A DNA stretch of 64,000 bases, taken from positions 105,042 through 169,041 of the forward strand of contig NZ_JACJPY010000001.1 in assembly GCF_014696345.1 (NCBI RefSeq), read 5' to 3'. Under the pieces are notes generated by a model, which was given only the letters and a program-made list of their open reading frames with translations, made no database searches and was not told the origin of the DNA. Position 1 is the first letter of the stretch, and every line of letters starts with the position of its first letter. This DNA comes from Pseudanabaena cinerea FACHB-1277 (lineage in GTDB: Bacteria; Cyanobacteriota; Cyanobacteriia; Pseudanabaenales; Pseudanabaenaceae). A program made the translations under genes and the position numbers. Positions 1 through 8,853 of this stretch are shown here, piece by piece.

Positions 1-1
1 C

Positions 2-334
2 CAACGATTGAGCAAATATGGCATCATCGTTTTAGATACAAGCGTGGTGGATTTGAATTTCTCGACAGAATTTTCTAAGGCTGTAGAAGAGAAGCAAATT
101 GCCGAACAACGCGCTCAAAGGGCTGTCTATATTGCCAGAGAAGCAGAACAAGAGGCTGAAGCAACAATCAATCGGGCTAAAGGTCAAGCGGAAGCGCAAA
201 GGCTCTTGCGCGAAACCTTAACCTCTGAACTGTTGCAAAAACAGGCGATCGAAAAATGGGATGGCAAGTTTCCGCAGGTGCTAGGCGGTAATGGTGCTGT
301 GCCTTTTCTCAATCTAAATGTGCAGCCGCAGTAA
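2..334 (+). CDS. SPFH/band-7 (prohibitin-like) protein, C-terminal part
   Basis: The reading frame is open from the left edge, so the start lies outside the window and only about 110 C-terminal residues are seen. They are a long charged helix rich in Ala, Glu, Gln and Arg (EKQIAEQRAQRA, then EAEQEAEATINRAKGQAEAQ), followed by a short tail ending in NLNVQPQ. This Ala/Glu-rich coiled coil after the SPFH domain is typical of prohibitin, stomatin and HflK/C relatives, which form ring-like membrane assemblies that modulate proteases. A hairpin terminator follows closely, so this looks like the last gene of its transcript. The family call is good; the exact subfamily cannot be told from the tail alone. 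Confidence 0.75.
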   Translation, partial: QRLSKYGIIVLDTSVVDLNFSTEFSKAVEEKQIAEQRAQRAVYIAREAEQEAEATINRAKGQAEAQRLLRETLTSELLQKQAIEKWDGKFPQVLGGNGAVPFLNLNVQPQ

Positions 335-344
335 ATAAAAATTG

Positions 345-368
345 GGACACCTATGGTGTCCTAGTTTT
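345..368 (+). terminator. Rho-independent terminator after the SPFH gene
   Basis: A 7-bp perfect stem (GGACACC at 345-351, GGTGTCC at 355-361) with a 3-nt loop is followed by TAGTTTTT. It lies 11 bases after the SPFH stop codon. Confidence 0.8.
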
Positions 369-397
369 TGATTAAATCAACAAGCAAATCAAAGCCA

Positions 398-2731
398 ATG
401 AATACGATGCAGCCGTCTTCTTTAGAAAATAAGCGCCGTAATCCTCTGCAACAGTTACAGCAAAATGCCGAATTCACAACCATTGCTGCCGAGGATTCGA
501 TCCCTTTGCGGGTGATGGTGCAGATTTTTGTATTTATCAGTATTGGCGCGATGGATGCGGTGGCGAGTTCGGGCAATAGTGCTTGGGCAATTCCCCTGAG
601 TGCGATCGCCGCCGTATGGGCATATTACGCTAGGCGCAAGCGCAATGTGGTGGTGAAATTTTTCATCGCGATCGCCATGATAGCGATGTTGGTGGTATTT
701 CTGAACGATCTCGTTCGCAATACCGATGAAACAAGGCTATTACTGGCAAGATTATTAATTCAGTTGCAAGTGCTGCATAGCTTTGACTTACCGCGCCGTA
801 AGGATTTGGGCTATTCCATTGTGATCGGGCTGATCTTGATGGCTTTGGCTGCCACCTTGAGCCAGACGATGATATTTGCCCTGTGGTTAATGGCTTTTCT
901 ATTGGTAGGTTTGCCGATTCTGCTCCTTGACCATCGCTCACGGCTAGGACTGCCCACAATTAGCTTTCAGCCCCAAAAGATGGGCATATCGATTTTGCCA
1001 CTTTCAGGTCTATTAGCGATCGTCTTGGTGCTAGGTTTAACGATTTTTGCTTTTTTACCCCGTTTACCAGGCTTCCAATTACGGAACTTTCCTGTGAGTG
1101 TTAACTTGGCGGTAGAGCGGCAAATTCCCCGTGGGGGCATCCTGTCGCGGCAACAGCAAAATCAGCAAAATCAACAAAATCAGCAAAATGGCAATATCAT
1201 CGGCACGAATGGCACGGGTGATGCCAATGGCAATAATCCCATTGATTCGCTGCCGCCCCTGTTTGCCCCTGAGATTGATACGGCTTCGACTGGCAAGCAA
1301 ATTAGCGCTCAACGTCAACCTGAACTGATGATGCGGGTGCGATCGCAGGCAGAATTATTTTGGCGGGTGATGTCCTATGACGAATTTACGGGCAAGGGCT
1401 GGCGGATCTCACGCAATAACCCCGAACAGATTCGCACGATTCGGCGTAGTCCTTTTAACTATGAGTTTTTCTTGCCCTTTCCCCCCTATGGGCTGAGCTT
1501 ATTGCGCCGCGATCGGGCGATTACAGCCCAAGAAGTAATTCAAACCTACACCATCACCTCACCCAACTTTCCCAATCTTGTCCCCGCCGCTTCGGAACCC
1601 AGTCGCATCTTTTTCCCCAGTGAGGAGTTGGACGTGGATCAAGAAGGAATGATCCGATCGCCTGCGCCTATTCCGCCAGATTTTACCTATACCGTAATTT
1701 CTAATGTGATGGAGCGCAACCCCAAGTTATTGCGCCAAGTCCCCAATGAATACCCCAAGTCAATTACCAAATATTATTTGCAATTGCCGCCGAACCTGTC
1801 GCCATCGGTACGCGATACCGCCGTCAGTTTCTTAGGAAATGCCAAGGATAGTCAAGGCAATCCTGTTAATTTTGACAATATATATGACGTGGTGGTGCAG
1901 GTTGCCCAAGGGGTCAAGGGTAGCTATGCAGTCAAATCCTTAAACTTTGATCCTGCCAAGGGGGATTTGGTATCGCAGTTTGTGGCGCAGGGTGGCGGCG
2001 AAGAAAGTCATTTTGTGTCCACCTTAGCGGTAATGTTGCGATCGCTAGGTATTCCCACCCGCTATGTGGTGGGCTTTGCCCCTGGCAAGTTTAATCCCTT
2101 CACAGGGCTGTACGAAGTTCAAAATATTGATACTCAGTCCTTAGTGGAAGTGTTTTTCCCATCCTATGGCTGGATCAGCTTCGATCCTGTACCCGGTCGC
2201 CCCCTTGTGCCGCCATCCATTGAAAATAATCGCACCTTCGGGGTAATTCAAACCTTTTGGAGTTGGCTCACCAGTATCTTGCCTAGCCCCGTCAACAACT
2301 TTTTTGCGGGTCTATTTGAGAATATTGTGAAATTCTTGAGTGGGATTGTCAGTTGGCTAATCGAGATGGGTTGGGCTGGCTTAGCATTAGGGGTAGCGAT
2401 CGTCTTTGGCATCGGTATCGGTGGTTGGGCGCTCTGGCAGGCGCTGATCACTTGGTGGGAATATCAGCGTTTGCAAAGAATGCCATTGCCACAGCGTAGT
2501 TATCAGCTTATGCTGCAATGGCTCAAGGAGCAGGGCAAGCCCAAATCCCCCTATCAAACGCCCCAAGAATATGCGGTCAGCCTCAGCGATCGCGTCTCTG
2601 CCACCCAATCCGCCGCGATCGCCAAGATCACGCAGATCTATCAAGACTGGCGCTATGGCAATCGGGCGATCGATTACGAGCTATCGCAGGAGCTAAAACA
2701 ACTGCTCAGTCAACTAAGGGCAAAAATTTAG
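398..2731 (+). CDS. TgpA-like transglutaminase-domain membrane protein (DUF3488/DUF4129), probably non-catalytic
   Basis: About 777 residues. The order is: hydrophilic N-terminus; a cluster of about five membrane helices (roughly residues 40-220); a Gln/Asn-rich linker encoded by repeated CAGCAAAAT-type units near 1150-1190; a large outside region with a transglutaminase-like core (GIPTRYVVGF, then GLYEVQNIDTQSLVEVFFP and YGWISFDPVPG); another membrane helix near residues 660-690; and a C-terminal DUF4129-like tail (TPQEYA). In catalytic relatives the core has Cys in GxCEHF and His in DAHAW. Here the matching stretches read GEESHF and DTQSLV, so both appear replaced, while the Asp of FDP remains. 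A structural or peptidoglycan/protein-binding role is more likely than crosslinking. The ATG at 398 is preferred to the TTG at 368. Confidence 0.85.
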   Translation: MNTMQPSSLENKRRNPLQQLQQNAEFTTIAAEDSIPLRVMVQIFVFISIGAMDAVASSGNSAWAIPLSAIAAVWAYYARRKRNVVVKFFIAIAMIAMLVVFLNDLVRNTDETRLLLARLLIQLQVLHSFDLPRRKDLGYSIVIGLILMALAATLSQTMIFALWLMAFLLVGLPILLLDHRSRLGLPTISFQPQKMGISILPLSGLLAIVLVLGLTIFAFLPRLPGFQLRNFPVSVNLAVERQIPRGGILSRQQQNQQNQQNQQNGNIIGTNGTGDANGNNPIDSLPPLFAPEIDTASTGKQISAQRQPELMMRVRSQAELFWRVMSYDEFTGKGWRISRNNPEQIRTIRRSPFNYEFFLPFPPYGLSLLRRDRAITAQEVIQTYTITSPNFPNLVPAASEPSRIFFPSEELDVDQEGMIRSPAPIPPDFTYTVISNVMERNPKLLRQVPNEYPKSITKYYLQLPPNLSPSVRDTAVSFLGNAKDSQGNPVNFDNIYDVVVQVAQGVKGSYAVKSLNFDPAKGDLVSQFVAQGGGEESHFVSTLAVMLRSLGIPTRYVVGFAPGKFNPFTGLYEVQNIDTQSLVEVFFPSYGWISFDPVPGRPLVPPSIENNRTFGVIQTFWSWLTSILPSPVNNFFAGLFENIVKFLSGIVSWLIEMGWAGLALGVAIVFGIGIGGWALWQALITWWEYQRLQRMPLPQRSYQLMLQWLKEQGKPKSPYQTPQEYAVSLSDRVSATQSAAIAKITQIYQDWRYGNRAIDYELSQELKQLLSQLRAKI

Positions 2732-2738
2732 ACTTACC

Positions 2739-2771
2739 GTAATTTGTAGCGCTGTAAGCGCTGCAAATTAC
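2739..2771. terminator. Long hairpin between the transglutaminase gene and apcD
   Basis: Arms 2739-2753 and 2757-2771 pair over 15 bp with one mismatch and a 3-nt loop. It starts 8 bases after the upstream stop. There is no clear T-tract, so it may be a terminator or a small palindromic repeat. A weaker ACTTTGT/ACAAAGT pair follows it. Confidence 0.55.
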
Positions 2772-2860
2772 AAAACTTTGTGATTTTATTACAAAGTCTT
2801 GGTGCATTGACCGCTTTTGGTACACTAGATGGCGAATATATTAAATTTTTTATTTTAATT

Positions 2861-3346
2861 ATGAGTGTAGTAAGTCAAGTTTTAGAAAGAGCCGACGAAG
2901 AACTCCGTTATCCGACTATTGCGGAATTGCAAAGTGTGCAGAACTTCCTTGCCACTGGCGCTCAAAGAATAAGGATCGCCACCACCTTGGCAGAGAGTGA
3001 AGATAAAATCGTCAAAAAAGCAACCGAAGATCTATTTAGAATTCATCCTGAATACATTTCCCCAGGCGGTAATGCCTATGGTCAGAAACAACGCGCTCAA
3101 TGTGTGCGTGACTTTACTTGGTATGTGCGCCTGACAACCTATGGCGTTTTGGCAGGTGACAAAGACCCCATCGAAAAGATCGGCATCATCGGTGTACGTG
3201 AAATGTACAACTCCTTGGGTGTGCCTCTAGTGGGTATGGCAGATGGTATCCGTTGTCTCAAAAATGCGGCGATCGCCCTCTTGAGCAAAGAAGATGCCGC
3301 CACGGCAGAGCCTTACTTCGACTACATTATTCAAGCAATGTCTTAA
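2861..3346 (+). CDS. apcD: Allophycocyanin alpha-B subunit (phycobilisome terminal emitter)
   Basis: 161 residues, the normal length for the allophycocyanin family. It begins [19 protein letters not shown] and ends FDYIIQAMS, as ApcD proteins do, rather than the MSIVTKSIVNAD start of ApcA. The bilin-binding Cys is in the stretch [12 protein letters not shown]. ApcD sits in the phycobilisome core and passes excitation energy to chlorophyll, mainly photosystem I. It is alone here, away from apcABC, as usual. The start at 2861 is chosen because an in-frame extension to 2780 has no family similarity. A strong hairpin terminator follows at 3351. Confidence 0.93.
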   Translation: MSVVSQVLERADEELRYPTIAELQSVQNFLATGAQRIRIATTLAESEDKIVKKATEDLFRIHPEYISPGGNAYGQKQRAQCVRDFTWYVRLTTYGVLAGDKDPIEKIGIIGVREMYNSLGVPLVGMADGIRCLKNAAIALLSKEDAATAEPYFDYIIQAMS

Positions 3347-3350
3347 CAAT

Positions 3351-3381
3351 GATAAAGGCGGCGCATCGCGCCGCCTTTATC
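3351..3381. terminator. Bidirectional terminator between apcD and the convergent binding-protein gene
   Basis: A 14-bp perfect GC-rich stem (3351-3364 with 3368-3381) with loop ATC, flanked by A and T residues. It lies 4 bases after apcD and 5 bases before the stop of the convergent gene. A similar GGCGGCGC-type hairpin recurs at 29396, 37900 and 55043. Confidence 0.85.
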
Positions 3382-3386
3382 GTTTA

Positions 3387-4763
3387 TTATTGCGCCAATC
3401 GCTGGGATGCTAAATACTTATCGGGAGCCGATGGGTCAAAGGTGACACCATCAAAAAATGTTTCAACTCCCCTAGAAGTGGTGTTGGGAATAATTGTGTC
3501 AGGCACACCGATCGCCCTTGCAGCTTGCCGCCACAGATCCTCACGATTGACCGCATCGATGGTTTCCTTAGTTTCAAACTTTTCGGGTAGCCTATGCCAT
3601 CGGCGATATTCGGTGAGAAACCACAGATCATGGCTTTTGTATGGATAGGAAACGGAGATGCCATTGCTTGACCAATATTTGAGAGCTAGACTAGGCGTGT
3701 TTTTTGGGGATCTTGGGGATTGCTCGCGCTGACGGCGATCGCGATTGACAAAGAAACGATTTTTTAAAAGTTGGGCAGATATTTTCAATGGTGCATTTAC
3801 CAAATCAGCGCTATCGGTCAAATTAAAAGCAAGCATAGTGTTGAGTTGGTTCCAATTGGCAGGATCATCGCACCAGATTTGCGCTTCCATAATTGCTTGC
3901 ATCAAAGCTTGAGTGGCGATCGGGAATTTATCAACCCAATCGGCACGCATGGCAATCAATTCCCCAGGATAATTTTGCCAAATATCGGCAATGGTGATCG
4001 CTGGTTCTGCCAAGTTTGCCGATGCCAATTGCCAAGTTTGCCAACTATTGAGACAGAGCAAATCTGCTTGGTTTTGTCGCACCTGCTCTTGGATTTGTAC
4101 TGGTGGAATTGCCATAATTTCCATATGGCGATCGGGAATAATCGTCATCGCTGATAACCAATAGCGCAGCCATAGATCATAGTTATCACCAGCCTCGGCG
4201 ATCGCACTTTTAATCGGACTGCCCAAAAATCTTGCCACATCTTGAAAGGGCGCAAAGGCGGCTCTCTGTAACTGCACGGCAAAGGGCTTCATTCTTTGAG
4301 AAACTGAGATATAGCCGCCATTGGTATGCAGACGCATCAATATATACATCGCCGTTTTGCGCGTATAGCGATTAATTACGCCTTCATTGAGCAGTTCTGG
4401 CAGAGGACTACATAAATGGCTACCATCTAGACCGCCCGTATTTGTTCCTAGTTCTGTACCTAGCTCTAGGCGATCGCAAATACTTTGCCATGAGGTAAGC
4501 GGCACTAACTGCACATCGGTTAAACCATATTTGGCAAAGATATTCTGTTTTTGGGCAACTAGAAGTGGTGCAATTTCAAGGGAGGGAATGAAACCGATGC
4601 GTACCGATGGCACTTCGGCTTGGCTAGAAATGGCTCTTGGTGATAGCTGCCAAGGTTGGCTAACTGGAGGCTTGGTATTGCAATTTTGCAGTAGCGCTCC
4701 CCCAGCCGCTAAGCCCAACAGATTTAAAAATTTCCGACGCGATCGCCGTGACTCGTAGCTCAT
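3387..4763 (-). CDS. NrtA/CmpA-like ABC substrate-binding lipoprotein, no transporter partner
   Basis: 458 residues. The N-terminus has a twin-arginine-type motif (SRRKFLNLLG), a hydrophobic stretch and a lipobox ending in Cys (GGALLQNC), so it should be a membrane-anchored periplasmic lipoprotein. The mature part has the NrtA/CmpA pattern: VRIGFIPSLEIAPLLVAQK near the start, then GLDGSHL and later ADLLCLNSWQTW. Relatives bind nitrate or bicarbonate for the NrtABCD and CmpABCD importers. No permease or ATPase gene lies nearby, so it either serves a transporter encoded elsewhere or acts as a sensor. The ligand cannot be predicted. It converges on apcD. Confidence 0.82.
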   Translation of the reverse strand: MSYESRRSRRKFLNLLGLAAGGALLQNCNTKPPVSQPWQLSPRAISSQAEVPSVRIGFIPSLEIAPLLVAQKQNIFAKYGLTDVQLVPLTSWQSICDRLELGTELGTNTGGLDGSHLCSPLPELLNEGVINRYTRKTAMYILMRLHTNGGYISVSQRMKPFAVQLQRAAFAPFQDVARFLGSPIKSAIAEAGDNYDLWLRYWLSAMTIIPDRHMEIMAIPPVQIQEQVRQNQADLLCLNSWQTWQLASANLAEPAITIADIWQNYPGELIAMRADWVDKFPIATQALMQAIMEAQIWCDDPANWNQLNTMLAFNLTDSADLVNAPLKISAQLLKNRFFVNRDRRQREQSPRSPKNTPSLALKYWSSNGISVSYPYKSHDLWFLTEYRRWHRLPEKFETKETIDAVNREDLWRQAARAIGVPDTIIPNTTSRGVETFFDGVTFDPSAPDKYLASQRLAQ

Positions 4764-4861
4764 ACCGCATCACTGTTTTGGCTGTGATTGCTATCATGAT
4801 ACCAAATTAAAAAATGGCATAGCCATTTTTTAATCGGAAACCCCTTTTACCACTCCCCATT

Positions 4862-5692
4862 ATGTCGAAACTAACCAGACGCGAATTTATGGCGATCGGC
4901 AGTCTGACGGCTGGCTTTGCGATCGCTGTGCAACCCATTTCGGCAAAGACTGTCACCACTGATCCAAGAGGTTTAACCTTTGGCGAGGTCAAAATCTCTA
5001 CCTCCAAGGGTTTGATTCCCGCCTTTCGTGCCATGCCAAATGCTGGCAAAAACTTTCCTGTGATTTTGGTGATTCAAGAGATTTTTGGCGTTCATGCCTA
5101 TATTCAGGATGTTTGCATGAGGCTTGCCAAATTAGGATACTTAGCGATCGCCCCTGAAATGTTCTATCGCCAAGGCGATGTTTCTCAATTGACCGATATT
5201 ACCGAAATTCGCAAAGTGGTGAGCAAAGTGCCTGATGCTCAGGTGATGTCTGACCTTGATGCCACCGTTGCATGGGCGGCGAAGTTCTCTAAAGGCAATA
5301 TTGATAAGTTAGGAATTACAGGCTTTTGTTGGGGCGGCAGGATCACATGGCTCTATGCAGCCCATAATCCCAAAGTTAAGGCAGGGGTGGCTTGGTATGG
5401 CAGGTTAGTGGGTGAGTCAACACCGCTCACACCTAAACATCCTGTGGATATTGCCAGTAGCTTGCGTGTGCCTGTACTTGGTCTCTATGGCGGTAAGGAT
5501 ACGGGCATTCCCTTGGATACGGTGGAACAAATGCGCGATCGCCTCAAGGGATGTTCGCAAAATTCTGAAATCATCGTCTATCCTGAAGCTCCCCATGCGT
5601 TCCATGCTGACTATCGCCCTTCCTATCGCCAAGCCGATGCTGAGGATGCTTGGCAAAAAATGCAAGACTGGTTTAAGAAGAACGGAGTGTAA
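4862..5692 (+). CDS. Dienelactone hydrolase family protein, exported
   Basis: 276 residues. A Tat-like signal (TRREFMAIG then a hydrophobic run ending near ISA) indicates export. The alpha/beta-hydrolase core has the dienelactone-hydrolase features: VIQEIFG, nucleophile Cys in GFCWGGR, Asp in GGKDTG and His in PHAFHADY. Family members hydrolyse dienelactones or other esters; in cyanobacteria the substrate is usually unknown. It is divergent from the binding-lipoprotein gene, with about 98 bases between them that must hold both promoters. Confidence 0.9.
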   Translation: MSKLTRREFMAIGSLTAGFAIAVQPISAKTVTTDPRGLTFGEVKISTSKGLIPAFRAMPNAGKNFPVILVIQEIFGVHAYIQDVCMRLAKLGYLAIAPEMFYRQGDVSQLTDITEIRKVVSKVPDAQVMSDLDATVAWAAKFSKGNIDKLGITGFCWGGRITWLYAAHNPKVKAGVAWYGRLVGESTPLTPKHPVDIASSLRVPVLGLYGGKDTGIPLDTVEQMRDRLKGCSQNSEIIVYPEAPHAFHADYRPSYRQADAEDAWQKMQDWFKKNGV

Positions 5693-5698
5693 ACGAAA

Positions 5699-5717
5699 AA
5701 GAGCGCTATGCGCTCTT
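5699..5717. terminator. Bidirectional terminator
   Basis: An 8-bp stem (AAGAGCGC at 5699-5706, GCGCTCTT at 5710-5717) with loop TAT, A-rich on one side and T-rich on the other. It lies between the hydrolase stop and the stop of the convergent Uma2 gene. Confidence 0.85.
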
Positions 5718-5723
5718 CTTTAT

Positions 5724-6299
5724 TTACCAAATCAAGGCTAGATCCAACACAAATTCGGGCAGAACTTCTTCACCTGAGAGAAAATCAGGAGATTGCAAAA
5801 TTTCTACAGGTTGACCAATGCGATATATTTCCACCTGTCTATCTCTTCGGTTAATCAACCAGCCTAGCCTTGCGCCATTGTCTTGGTATTCCTGCATTTT
5901 TGCCTGTGTCAGCGATAGGCTATCGCTAGGGGACATTAGCTCAATTACAAAGTCTGGACAGATCGGCGCAAATTTTGATTGTTGCTCAGGCGTAAGCGCT
6001 TCCCATCTTTCCTTCTTAATCCATGAGACATCAGGCGATCGCATGGCTCCATTAGGCAATATAAATCCTGCCGAAGAGCCAAAGGCAACGCCAAGATTTT
6101 TTCTTTGATTCCAATTCCACAGGGAACTGCCTAAACCTAAGTTACGCATTCCTGTATCGCTACCTTCGGGAGCCATGATCGTAATATCTCCTTGAGCGCC
6201 ACGCTCGAATCTTAAATCACGGTTTTGTTGACAGAGTTGAAATAGTTTTTCGTCTGTGAGTTCAATAATTGGCTCAAGGCTAATGGTGAGGGCGTTCAT
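5724..6299 (-). CDS. Uma2 family protein (DUF820, restriction-like nuclease fold)
   Basis: 191 residues, the normal Uma2 length. The family pattern is clear: RSPDVSWIKKERW (Asp after SP), CPDFVIELMSPSD with the E of the PD-(D/E)XK core, then QAKMQEYQDNGARLGWLI. Cyanobacteria carry dozens of Uma2 copies. They have a restriction-endonuclease-like fold, but their role is not established. It stands alone; no partner gene is visible. Confidence 0.9.
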   Translation of the reverse strand: MNALTISLEPIIELTDEKLFQLCQQNRDLRFERGAQGDITIMAPEGSDTGMRNLGLGSSLWNWNQRKNLGVAFGSSAGFILPNGAMRSPDVSWIKKERWEALTPEQQSKFAPICPDFVIELMSPSDSLSLTQAKMQEYQDNGARLGWLINRRDRQVEIYRIGQPVEILQSPDFLSGEEVLPEFVLDLALIW

Positions 6300-6414
6300 A
6301 TTGTTTACCCCAAGATTTGCGAGTGTAATCTATTTTAAGCGGCAATATGAGAAATTTTTATCTATGATGATGGTAATGAATTTTTTCAAGTAATCTCACC
6401 GTGAGCATGGGTTT

Positions 6415-7929
6415 ATGGCTTTTGCAGATGGCTGGCTGATTGATGGCACAAATTACCAATACAGAATCGTCAAGGTAATTGGTGAGGGTGGTTTTGGGAT
6501 TACCTATTTGGCGAAACGCAATGATGGCTCAGATGTGGTGGTCAAAACCCTCAATGACAAAATGCAAAATGAGCGTGATTTTAATGACTTGCAAGCCAAG
6601 TTTATGAAGGAGGCGTTTTTTCTGAAGGGCTGCAAGCATCCGCATATTGTGAAAATTTTGGATATTTGCCAAAGTGTGAATCTTTGGTGCATGGTGATGG
6701 ATGCGATCGATGGTGAGACTCTGTGGGAAAGAGTCGAAAAAAAGGGGGCTTTGCCTGAGTCGGAGGCTTTGGGTTATATTCAGCAAATTGGTAGTGCGTT
6801 GGAATATATGCACAATCTTGATGAGCCACTTTTACACCGCGATCTCAATCCGAAAAACATCATGATTCGGCGGCAAACAAAAGATGCAGTGTTGATTGAT
6901 TTTGGTTTAGCGCGGGAGTTTGTGCAGGATAAGACGGGTAAGCATACGGCAATGGCTTTTCCAGGATTTGCGCCGATTGAGCAGTATGACTATAATGCTA
7001 AGCGTGGGGCGTATACGGATGTCTATGGGTTGGCGGCGGCGCTCTATTTTGCGTTGACTGCGGAATGTCCTACGCCTTCTTTTAATATCGTAGCAGGGGT
7101 AGCACTAGTTCCACCGAGACGGATTCAGCCAAATATTGATGGTCGGGTGGAGAAGGCGATTTTGCATGGGATGAAGTTGAAGGCAAGCGATCGCCCACAA
7201 TCAGTACAAAAATGGATTGATGAACTAATTCCACCACCTCCCAAACTGCCAAAACCACCTAAGGCGACCGTCAGACAAACATCAACATCTTCTATCATCA
7301 AAAATTCTACTTGGATTGCTTTGGGTTTGAGTTTTACGATTTACGCTGCAACTGGAATCGCTCTTGCTATTGCTCAAGCAAAATCAGCAGTTTGGTTACT
7401 TCTAGTTGAGTCAATTGTGATGATTTCTCTCTCTCCTTTGGTTGGTGACTGGCTCAATGGATTAGAAAAGCAAGGCAAACTAAAGGGATTTTGGAAGAAA
7501 TTTTTAGTTGTATTTGCGATCGCAGGCATCAATGCCATACTTTCAACTTTGGCGCTTAATCAAGTAGCGATCGCCTATGATAAGAATTTTTCTTTTCAAG
7601 AGTTATTAATCATTGGGGCTGTGGCTTGGGGGGGGGGTGGGTTTGGGACTTTGGCTGCGACTTGGAGTTGGGCTTGGGCTATGGCTTGGGCTGTGGCTTG
7701 GGGGATGTTAGCTGGTACTGGGACTTGGGCTGTAGCTGCGGCTGTGTCCACATCTGTGGCTATGAATTGGGCTGTGACTGTGGCTGTGGCTGTAGCTGCG
7801 GTTGTGGCTGGGTCTAGTGAAGAACTACTTGAATCTGTCGGGAAGTGGAAAGCAACAATGATCCTTTTTGCGACTGGATTGGCGGCTTTGGGCGTTGGTT
7901 TGCTGGTCAAAGTTCTCTTTGTGCGGTGA
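6415..7929 (+). CDS. Ser/Thr protein kinase (Hanks type) with repetitive membrane C-terminus
   Basis: 504 residues. The kinase domain fills residues 1-270: Gly loop GEGGFGITYLAK, Lys in VVVKTL, catalytic loop HRDLNPKNIM, DFGLARE and the APIEQYD activation segment, as in cyanobacterial SpkB/C/F-like kinases. A proline-rich linker (PPPPKLPKPPK) is followed by membrane helices from about residue 298 to the end. The stretch encoded by 7620-7810 is low-complexity (WAWAMAWAVAWG, then AVTVAVAVAA), built from degenerate GGCTTGGGCTGTG-like DNA repeats and a run of ten G at 7628-7637. The G run is in frame in this copy but would shift the reading frame if it slipped. The ATG at 6415 starts directly at the kinase; an ATG at 6407 is out of frame. 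Confidence 0.92.
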   Translation: MAFADGWLIDGTNYQYRIVKVIGEGGFGITYLAKRNDGSDVVVKTLNDKMQNERDFNDLQAKFMKEAFFLKGCKHPHIVKILDICQSVNLWCMVMDAIDGETLWERVEKKGALPESEALGYIQQIGSALEYMHNLDEPLLHRDLNPKNIMIRRQTKDAVLIDFGLAREFVQDKTGKHTAMAFPGFAPIEQYDYNAKRGAYTDVYGLAAALYFALTAECPTPSFNIVAGVALVPPRRIQPNIDGRVEKAILHGMKLKASDRPQSVQKWIDELIPPPPKLPKPPKATVRQTSTSSIIKNSTWIALGLSFTIYAATGIALAIAQAKSAVWLLLVESIVMISLSPLVGDWLNGLEKQGKLKGFWKKFLVVFAIAGINAILSTLALNQVAIAYDKNFSFQELLIIGAVAWGGGGFGTLAATWSWAWAMAWAVAWGMLAGTGTWAVAAAVSTSVAMNWAVTVAVAVAAVVAGSSEELLESVGKWKATMILFATGLAALGVGLLVKVLFVR

Positions 7930-7940
7930 ATAAGTGAGAA

Positions 7941-8133
7941 CACGGATTAGACGGATTTAGGGATGACGCGGATTTTTAGATATGCCCAGATCTCCGACTT
8001 TTTTTGTGAAGTTGCAAATCCCCTTCGCTTGCATAGAAAAAATCGTAGATCTCAACCCACCCTTGTGTTTTAAGTGTGAATCTACACAGCTACTCAAAAT
8101 CCGTGAAATCCAATAATCCGTTTAATCCGCGAT
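7941..8133. repeat. Imperfect long inverted-repeat element (possible MITE remnant)
   Basis: Arms of about 42 bp (7941-7982 and 8092-8133) are inverted copies with roughly three quarters identity, each holding two or three CGGATT-type units. The interior of about 110 bases has no gene. It fills the gap between the kinase and the TA pair. No target duplication was recognised, so it may be a decayed non-autonomous element or just a repeat. Confidence 0.45.
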
Positions 8134-8153
8134 TCCGACCTTTTATTTCCCAG

Positions 8154-8420
8154 TCAAAGATCTCGATAAACTTCACGGCGATGACGCACATAATGAATCA
8201 AAATACATTTAGTCAGCAAATCTACCTCATAAACTATGCGATAATCCCCAACTCGAATGCGGTAGAGTCCTTCGGTTCCCTTTAATTTAAGCGATTGAAC
8301 AGGCAAAGGCTCATTAGCTAACTCCTCAATACGAGCCAAGAGACGATCGCAATTTTCTGAAGATAGCTTACGCAGATCCTTCTCAACCGATGGCTGAAAA
8401 TTAATTTGATAGGGTTCCAT
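8154..8420 (-). CDS. RelE/ParE family toxin
   Basis: 88 residues. It carries the RelE/ParE pattern: NFQPSVEKDLRKL at the start, then LKGTEGLYRIRVGDYRIVYEV and VRHRREVYRDL at the end. RelE-type relatives cleave mRNA at the ribosome and ParE types act on gyrase; sequence alone does not separate them here, though the R..YR pattern with a C-terminal RHRREVY favours the RelE side. It overlaps the upstream antitoxin gene by 20 bases, the usual coupling of TA operons. Confidence 0.88.
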   Translation of the reverse strand: MEPYQINFQPSVEKDLRKLSSENCDRLLARIEELANEPLPVQSLKLKGTEGLYRIRVGDYRIVYEVDLLTKCILIHYVRHRREVYRDL

Positions 8421-8613
8421 TGAGACTTAGCCTTTTTTTCATATCAGCTAAACTTATAGACTGTTGCGATCGCCTTTCAGCAACAACCGCCAAATCGTGA
8501 ATATCTTCCAACATCTGCTCATATAGCGCAATATCCAAAATCACGGCTGTTTTATTACCGTTAGCATCCACAATGTACTGCTCTTGACCTTTCTCTAATG
8601 TGACTTTAGACAT
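8401..8613 (-). CDS. Phd/YefM- or RelB-type antitoxin
   Basis: 70 residues: an N-terminal part with QYIVDANGNKTAVILDIALYEQMLEDI, typical of Phd/YefM-like antitoxins, then a helical tail. First gene of a two-gene operon with the RelE/ParE toxin. The 240 bases upstream (8614-8853) are non-coding and must hold the promoters of this operon and of divergent sdhA; I see no clear operator. Confidence 0.83.
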   Translation of the reverse strand: MSKVTLEKGQEQYIVDANGNKTAVILDIALYEQMLEDIHDLAVVAERRSQQSISLADMKKRLSLNGTLSN

Positions 8614-8853
8614 ATATCAACCGATTAGAATGTATCTTAATCTTTAGGCTAACATAAACATCAATGACCACACAACAGGGCGATCGCTATTAACGCTCAC
8701 CGCTTTGCGCTCAAACCCAAACATCGGTAATTGCTGAAGTTTCTATCTTCCCGTAACCCCTGCGGTACAATAAGACGAAGTAAATCATCGTAATTAAAAC
8801 CTAAAGCTAGAAACTGAGATTCCCACTTATCGTATTACTTATCTTATTTTTTT

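Noticed and set aside
7596..7943. Minus-strand ORF opposite the kinase tail
   Set aside because: It is the antisense reading of low-complexity DNA, rich in Ala/Thr, and has no start signal or homologous pattern.
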